Below, in pieces: positions 4,714 to 8,868 of a stretch of 8,868 bases of DNA. The notes under the pieces are model-generated. The model did not search any database and had not been told where the DNA came from. It saw only the letters and a list, made by a program, of their open reading frames with translations. A program made the translations under genes and the position numbers. The stretch is from JAWVEV01 sp033856535. Its GTDB lineage: Bacteria > Actinomycetota > Thermoleophilia > Miltoncostaeales > Miltoncostaeaceae. The stretch is taken from the NCBI GenBank assembly GCA_033856535.1, contig JAWVEV010000114.1:1-8868 (forward strand), given 5' to 3'. Every line of letters starts with the position of its first letter. Position 1 is the stretch's first letter.

Positions 4714-5934
4714 CTACTGGACCAGCTCGAAGACCTTGAACATCGGCAGGTACATCGAGATCACGACCAGGCCCACGATCGCGCCCACCAGGATCAGCAT
4801 GATCGGCTCGATGATCGAGGTGAGGGCCTTCAGGGTGGCCGCGACCTCGTCGTCGTAGAAGTCCGCCAGCTTGTGGAGCATCCGGTCGAGGGCGCCGGTC
4901 TCCTCGCCCACCGCCAGCATCTGGATCACCATCGACGGGAACACGCCGGTCTTCTGGAGCGGCACCGCCAGGGACTGGCCCTCGCGGACGCGCTCGGCCA
5001 CCTCCACCATCGGGTCCGAGATGACCCGGTTGCCGGCGGTGCGGGAGGTGATGTCCAGGGCCTGCAGGATCGGCACGCCCGAGGCGGTCAGGGTGCCGAG
5101 CGTCCGGGCGAAGCGCGCCAGGGCGATCTTCAGCACCACGTCGCCGATCCGCATCGGGATCTTCAGCTTGATCCTGTCCCAGATCTTGCGGCCGCGGTAC
5201 GTGCGCTTCCAGTGGCGGAAGGCGAACGCCAGCGCGATCGGGCCGAGGACGAACGCGTACCAGTAGCCGCGCATCGCGTCGGAGAGGCTGATCATGAACT
5301 GGGTCAGGGCGGGCAGCTCCCCGCCCAGGTCGGAGTAGATGTCGGCGAAGGTCGGGATCAGGAACACGACCATCCCGACCAGCACCGCGACCGCGAAGAC
5401 CCCGATCAGGCTCGGGTAGACCATCGCGGAGCGGACCGTCCGGCGCAGGTGGTCGTCCTTCTCCAACTGCACCGCGACGCGCTCGAGGACCTCCTCGAGG
5501 TTGCCGCCGGTCTCGCCGGCGCGCACCATCGAGACGAAGAGCTCGTTGAAGATCCGCGGGTGCTTGGCCATCGCCTGCGACAGGGCCAGGCCGGCCTCGA
5601 TGTCGCCGCGCACGGCCACGATCGCGCGCTTCAGCTTCGGCGAGGTCGCCTGGTCCTCCAGCACGTAGAGCGCGCGCAGCAGCGAGAGGCCGCTCGAGAT
5701 CATCGTCGCCAGCTGGCGGGCCATCACCGTGATCTCACGCGGCTTGACGGCGCGGGCGCGGTCGAGCAGGTCGCCGACGCTGGGCGCGGACCGCTTGGCG
5801 TCGATGTCGACGACGGTCAGGCCGCGCAGGCGCAGGACCGCGGCGACGGCGGCCTTCGAGTCGCCGGCCAGCTCGCCGACCAGCGACCCGCCCCCGCGGT
5901 CGACCGCGCGGTAGACGAAGACCTGCGCGCTCAT
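4714..5934 (-). CDS. pilC: Type IV pilus inner-membrane platform protein PilC (T2SSF family)
   Basis: A 406-residue protein with the duplicated T2SSF/GspF architecture. The first domain covers about 67-190 (REITVMARQLATMISSGLSLLRAL, then the RAGETGGNLEEVLERVA motif at 138-154), the second about 270-393 (ARFARTLGTLTASGVPILQALDI, then AVGEETGALDRMLHKLADFYDDEV at 341-364). Three hydrophobic segments lie at about 170-194, 224-240 and 373-397, as in the family. PilC is the membrane platform that transmits the motion of the PilB and PilT hexamers to the pilin subunits. The first ~60 residues (MSAQVFVYRAVDRGGG...) form the usual N-terminal cytoplasmic domain. The start ATG 5934-5932 overlaps the pilT TGA as ATGA and has a ribosome-binding site GGGGAGG (5949-5943), 8 nt upstream. 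It is the last gene of the operon, followed by a hairpin terminator. Confidence 0.95.
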   Translation of the reverse strand: MSAQVFVYRAVDRGGGSLVGELAGDSKAAVAAVLRLRGLTVVDIDAKRSAPSVGDLLDRARAVKPREITVMARQLATMISSGLSLLRALYVLEDQATSPKLKRAIVAVRGDIEAGLALSQAMAKHPRIFNELFVSMVRAGETGGNLEEVLERVAVQLEKDDHLRRTVRSAMVYPSLIGVFAVAVLVGMVVFLIPTFADIYSDLGGELPALTQFMISLSDAMRGYWYAFVLGPIALAFAFRHWKRTYRGRKIWDRIKLKIPMRIGDVVLKIALARFARTLGTLTASGVPILQALDITSRTAGNRVISDPMVEVAERVREGQSLAVPLQKTGVFPSMVIQMLAVGEETGALDRMLHKLADFYDDEVAATLKALTSIIEPIMLILVGAIVGLVVISMYLPMFKVFELVQ

Positions 5935-7034
5935 GCGGCTTTCCTCCCCTTCTTCCCGTCCGCCGTGGCGGCGGGCTGGGTGAACCCGAGCAGGCGCTTC
6001 AGCTCGTCCGCGTGGCCGGCGCGCTCGAGCGCCATGGCCGGCGCGATCGTCCCCTGGCGCACCAGGTGCGCGAGGGCGGCGTCCATCGACTGCATCCCGT
6101 GTTGCGAGCCGGTCTGCATCATCGAGTAGATCTGGTGGGTCTTGCCCTCGCGGATCAGGTTCCGCACCGCCGGCGTGGGCATCAGCACCTCGCAGGCGAC
6201 GACCCGGCCGCCGGTGGTGGTCGGGATCAGCTGCTGGCAGCAGATCCCCTGCAGGGCGTTGGCGAGCATGATCCGCACCTGCTCCTGCTGGTGCGGCGGG
6301 AAGACGTCGATCACGCGGTCGACCGTCTGCGGCGCGTCCGAGGTGTGGAGCGTCGCGAACACCAGGTGGCCGGTCTCGGCCGCGGTGAGCGCGATCTGCA
6401 TGGTCTCGAGGTCGCGGAGCTCGCCGACCAGGATCACGTCCGGGTCCTGGCGCAGCACGCTGCGCAGGGCCGCCGCGAACGAGTGGGTGTCCTCGCCCAC
6501 CTCGCGCTGGTTGATCAGCGAGCGCTTGTGGCGGTGGAGGAACTCGATCGGGTCCTCCACGGTCATGATGTGGCAGGCCCGGGTCTCGTTGACCTCGTTG
6601 ATGAGCGAGGCCAGCGTGGTCGACTTGCCGGAGCCGGTCGGGCCGGTCACGAGCACCAGGCCGCGCGGCTTGGTGACCCACTCGCGCAGCGCCGGCGGCA
6701 GGTTCAGCTCCTCCAGCGACTTCAGGCCGGTGGGCACCACACGGAAGGCCGCGCCCAGGGCGGCCCGCTGGTAGTAGACGTTCACGCGGAAGCGCACCCG
6801 CCCGGGCACCGCGTAGGAGAGGTCGAGCTCCAGGTTGGTCTCGAGGCGCTGGCGCTGGTCCTGGGTGAGCAGCCCGTAGACCAGCTCGCGCGTGTCCTTC
6901 GGCGTCAGCACCTCGGAGCCGATCGGCACCAGGTCGCCGTTCAGGCGCATCACCGGCGGCGCGCCGACGGTGAGGTGGAGGTCGCTCGCGCCGCTCGAGA
7001 CGACGGTCATGACGAGCTCCGCGAAGTCGACCAC
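5931..7034 (-). CDS. pilT: Type IV pilus retraction ATPase PilT
   Basis: A 367-residue secretion ATPase of the PilT class, the typical length. N-terminal PAS-like domain with SSGASDLHLTVGAPPVMRLNGDL (13-35); Walker A GPTGSGKST (131-139); Asp box TVEDPIEF (158-165); Walker B region DPDVILVGELRD (197-208); His box TAAETGHLVFATLHT (217-231). The PilT-specific signature 'RNLIREGKTHQI' occurs in the C-terminal half, together with 'SMMQTGSQHGMQSMD', and separates PilT from PilB. PilT hydrolyses ATP to depolymerise the pilus, powering twitching motility and DNA uptake. The start is GTG at 7034-7032 with a strong Shine-Dalgarno GAGGAG 5 nt upstream. The TGA overlaps the pilC ATG (ATGA), suggesting co-translation. 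The C-terminal tail (DGKKGRKAA) is basic and less conserved. Confidence 0.96.
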   Translation of the reverse strand: MVDFAELVMTVVSSGASDLHLTVGAPPVMRLNGDLVPIGSEVLTPKDTRELVYGLLTQDQRQRLETNLELDLSYAVPGRVRFRVNVYYQRAALGAAFRVVPTGLKSLEELNLPPALREWVTKPRGLVLVTGPTGSGKSTTLASLINEVNETRACHIMTVEDPIEFLHRHKRSLINQREVGEDTHSFAAALRSVLRQDPDVILVGELRDLETMQIALTAAETGHLVFATLHTSDAPQTVDRVIDVFPPHQQEQVRIMLANALQGICCQQLIPTTTGGRVVACEVLMPTPAVRNLIREGKTHQIYSMMQTGSQHGMQSMDAALAHLVRQGTIAPAMALERAGHADELKRLLGFTQPAATADGKKGRKAA

Positions 7035-7039
7035 TTGCG

Positions 7040-7045
7040 CTCCTC
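7040..7045 (-). promoter_or_regulatory. Ribosome-binding site of pilT
   Basis: GAGGAG on the minus strand lies 5 nt upstream of the GTG at 7034. It fixes the pilT start, although GTG is used in place of ATG. Confidence 0.75.
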
Positions 7046-7061
7046 AAAGGGGGACGGGTTC

Positions 7062-7093
7062 GGCGGAGCCGGTCCGGAATGCCCGGCCCCGTC
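7062..7093. other. Possible hairpin in the pilB-pilT intergenic gap
   Basis: Within the 102-bp gap between the pilB stop and pilT start, 7068-7072 (GCCGG) pairs with 7083-7087 (CCGGC), and after one mismatch (7067/7088) 7062-7066 pairs with 7089-7093 (one G-U in the plus-strand reading). The loop (7073-7082) starts with the palindrome TCCGGA. A 12-bp palindrome GCCCCCGGGGGC lies nearby (7109-7120). It could be a partial terminator or RNA processing site adjusting the pilB to pilT ratio, or a chance structure in GC-rich DNA. Confidence 0.3.
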
Positions 7094-7136
7094 AGCGATC
7101 CATCGGCAGCCCCCGGGGGCACCTTGACGCGCGCGC

Positions 7137-8868
7137 CTAGCCCGTGGCTCTCGCCAGCTCCTCGAGCGTGGTCTGGCCGCCCAGCACCTTCAGGAGGCCG
7201 TCCTCGCGCAGGGTGCGCATCCCGTCGCGGCGCGCCTGCCGGGCGATGTCCTCGCCCGAGGCGCCCTCGATGGCGAGCTTCTGGATCGCCTCGGTCATCA
7301 GGAGCATCTCGAAGAACCCGAGCCGGCCGCGGTACCCGGCGCCCTGGCAGCGGGCGCAGCCGACGGCCGTGTAGATCTGGACGGGGTCCGGGAGGCCCTG
7401 TGGCAGCGCCGGGACGCCGGCGATCGAGCGCAGCCGCTCCTGCGACACCGACGCGGGCGCCTTGCAGCTCGGGCAGAGCCGGCGGACGAGCCGCTGCGCG
7501 AGCACACCGGTGATCGCGCTGGCCGACAGGAACGGCTCGACGCCCATCTCCGACAGGCGGATCAGCGCGCCGGCCGAGTCGTTGGTGTGCAGCGTCGCCA
7601 GCACCAGGTGGCCCGTCAGCGCCGACTCGATCGCGATCTGGGCGGTCTCGCGGTCGCGCACCTCGCCGATCATCACCACGTCCGGGTCGGAGCGGAGGAT
7701 CGACCGCAGGCCGGTGGCGAAGGTGAGGCCGGCGCGCGGGTTCACCTGAACCTGGTTGATCCCCGGCAGGCGGTACTCCACCGGGTCCTCGACCGTGATG
7801 ATGTTGCGCTCGACCGAGTTGAGCTGGTTGAGCGTGCCGTACAGCGTGGTGGACTTGCCCGAGCCGGTCGGCCCGGTGACCAGCACCGCGCCGAAGGGGC
7901 GCTGATAGGCGCTCTCGTAGGCCCGCAGGACGTCGGCCGCGAAGCCCATCTCGGTCAGGTGCATCAGGACGTTGGTCTTGTCCAGCACCCGGATGACGAC
8001 CTTCTCGCCGTGCACCGTGGGCAGGGTCGCCACGCGCAGGTCGAGCGGCCGGCCGGCGACGTTGAGGCTCACGCGGCCGTCCTGGGGCACGCGCTTCTCG
8101 GCGATGTCGAGGTCGGCCATGATCTTGATCCGGCTCGCGATGCCGCCGGCCAGGCGCATCGGCAGCGCCGTTGCCTGCCGCAGCACGCCGTCGACCCGGT
8201 AGCGCACGGTCATCTCGGCGGCCTGCGGCTCGAAGTGGATGTCCGAGGCGCGCTCCTCGACCGCCCGCGCGATGAGCGAGTTCACCAGCCGCACCACCGG
8301 CGCGTCGTCCGCGACGTCGGCGAGGTCGGCCGCCATGCCGCCCGAGTCCAGCCGCTCGCCGTCGGGCACCAGGTCGGCCATCACGGCGTCGAGCTGGTTC
8401 GTCGAGCCGATCATGGTGGCGATGTCCTCGTTGGTGGCCACCTCGGGCCGGATCTCGCGCCCGGTGAGGATGCGCAGGTCGTCGAGCGCGAGCAGGTTCG
8501 CCGGGTCGACCATCGCGACCACCAGCCGCCCGTCGGGGTCGACCCGCACCGGCACCGCCTGCAGCCGCCGCGCCGTCCGCTCGTCGATCAGGCCCGCCAG
8601 GCGCGGGTCCATGCCGGCGGTCAGGTCGAAGGCCTGGAGCCCGAACTGCCGCGCGACCGCCTGCGCGAGCTGCTCGCGCGTGATGCGCTCCTCGGCGACC
8701 AGCATCTCCCCCAGCCGGCGGCCGTCCGCCCGCTGGCGGGCGAGGGCGGCCTCGAGGTCGGCGACGCTCAGGACCCCCAGCTGCACCACCACCAGGCCCA
8801 GGGCGTCCACGGAGGCCCGCGGCGCCGGCTGCGCCGCGCGGACTGCCGGCGGCGGGGCCGGGGCGCCC
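7137..8868 (-). CDS. pilB: Type IV pilus assembly ATPase PilB (GspE/MshE family), 5' end possibly beyond window
   Basis: From the GTG at 8810 the product is 557 residues. N-terminal MshEN/GspE-N domain (about 3-60) followed by a second N-terminal part to about 150; then SDIHFEP (189-195), RYRVDGVL (203-210), RVPQDGR (240-246), Walker A GPTGSGKST (313-321), Asp box TVEDPVEY (339-346), Walker B DPDVVMIGEVRD (375-386), His box (about 399-409), and a zinc-binding tetracysteine CPSC (446-449) with CARC (485-488), a feature of PilB/GspE absent from PilT. PilB powers pilus extension by driving PilC. The frame stays open from 8810 to the right edge (19 more codons, Ala/Pro-rich), and the GTG at 8810 has no Shine-Dalgarno. 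The true start may therefore lie outside the window, and the feature is drawn to the edge; GTG 8810 remains plausible because the domain begins at once after it. First gene of the pilB-pilT-pilC run visible here. Confidence 0.94.
   Translation of the reverse strand, partial: GAPAPPPAVRAAQPAPRASVDALGLVVVQLGVLSVADLEAALARQRADGRRLGEMLVAEERITREQLAQAVARQFGLQAFDLTAGMDPRLAGLIDERTARRLQAVPVRVDPDGRLVVAMVDPANLLALDDLRILTGREIRPEVATNEDIATMIGSTNQLDAVMADLVPDGERLDSGGMAADLADVADDAPVVRLVNSLIARAVEERASDIHFEPQAAEMTVRYRVDGVLRQATALPMRLAGGIASRIKIMADLDIAEKRVPQDGRVSLNVAGRPLDLRVATLPTVHGEKVVIRVLDKTNVLMHLTEMGFAADVLRAYESAYQRPFGAVLVTGPTGSGKSTTLYGTLNQLNSVERNIITVEDPVEYRLPGINQVQVNPRAGLTFATGLRSILRSDPDVVMIGEVRDRETAQIAIESALTGHLVLATLHTNDSAGALIRLSEMGVEPFLSASAITGVLAQRLVRRLCPSCKAPASVSQERLRSIAGVPALPQGLPDPVQIYTAVGCARCQGAGYRGRLGFFEMLLMTEAIQKLAIEGASGEDIARQARRDGMRTLREDGLLKVLGGQTTLEELARATG

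Noticed and set aside
2915..4858. Long plus-strand open frame opposite the Nramp and lipoprotein genes
   Set aside because: The translation is a low-complexity run of Asp, Arg, Gly and His typical of an antisense frame; the minus strand encodes a clear membrane transporter.
7109..7120. 12-bp palindrome GCCCCCGGGGGC as an operator
   Set aside because: It consists only of G and C in a GC-rich gap, has no loop for a good hairpin, and does not match a known regulator site.
4873..7127. Plus-strand open frames opposite pilC and pilT
   Set aside because: Antisense shadows of genes with full ATPase and platform motifs. No independent domain or ribosome-binding site is seen.

Overview
This is a GC-rich chromosomal window (roughly 70% G+C by eye) with tightly packed, often overlapping genes and frequent GTG starts. 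The pilB-pilT-pilC order, an actinobacterial-style acyl-CoA dehydrogenase and the residue usage suggest a high-GC Gram-positive relative, perhaps a Thermoleophilia/Solirubrobacterales-type actinobacterium. That placement is an inference; no marker gene is present to fix it. No tRNA, rRNA, CRISPR array, insertion sequence or phage gene was seen.

Layout. (1) Positions 1-288, minus strand: the N-terminal 96 codons of an acyl-CoA dehydrogenase that runs off the left edge. It is preceded by a 7-codon mini-ORF whose stop overlaps its GTG start. (2) Positions 466-2184, plus strand: a cold-shock type DEAD-box RNA helicase with a C-terminal DbpA-like RNA-binding domain, divergent from the dehydrogenase. 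The 177 bp between the two starts must hold both promoters, but no convincing -10/-35 pair is visible. (3) Positions 2188-4470, minus strand: an apparent four-gene operon, in transcription order a small lipoprotein, a non-canonical Nramp-family metal transporter and two paralogous PRC-barrel proteins. Every junction overlaps (GTGA, TGATG, TGATG). It converges on the helicase with only 3 nt between stop codons, and a long hairpin contains both stops. (4) Positions 4471-4713: a short region with an imperfect inverted repeat upstream of the lipoprotein, a possible 39-residue single-span membrane protein on the plus strand, and a 10-bp GC hairpin that probably terminates transcription from both sides. 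(5) Positions 4714-8868, minus strand: a type IV pilus motor operon in the order pilB (assembly ATPase), pilT (retraction ATPase), pilC (inner-membrane platform). pilB may start beyond the right edge.

How the genes work together. PilB and PilT are the antagonistic hexameric motors that act on the PilC platform to extend and retract pili. PilB carries an N-terminal pair of motifs matching the MshEN c-di-GMP-binding domain, so extension may be under second-messenger control. The lipoprotein-Nramp-PRC-PRC operon is the best candidate for an undescribed system. The transporter keeps the core Nramp scaffold but has changed the metal-site motif (DPGN to DIGD) and residues of the proton path. The co-translated PRC-barrel proteins and lipoprotein look like dedicated accessory or regulatory partners.
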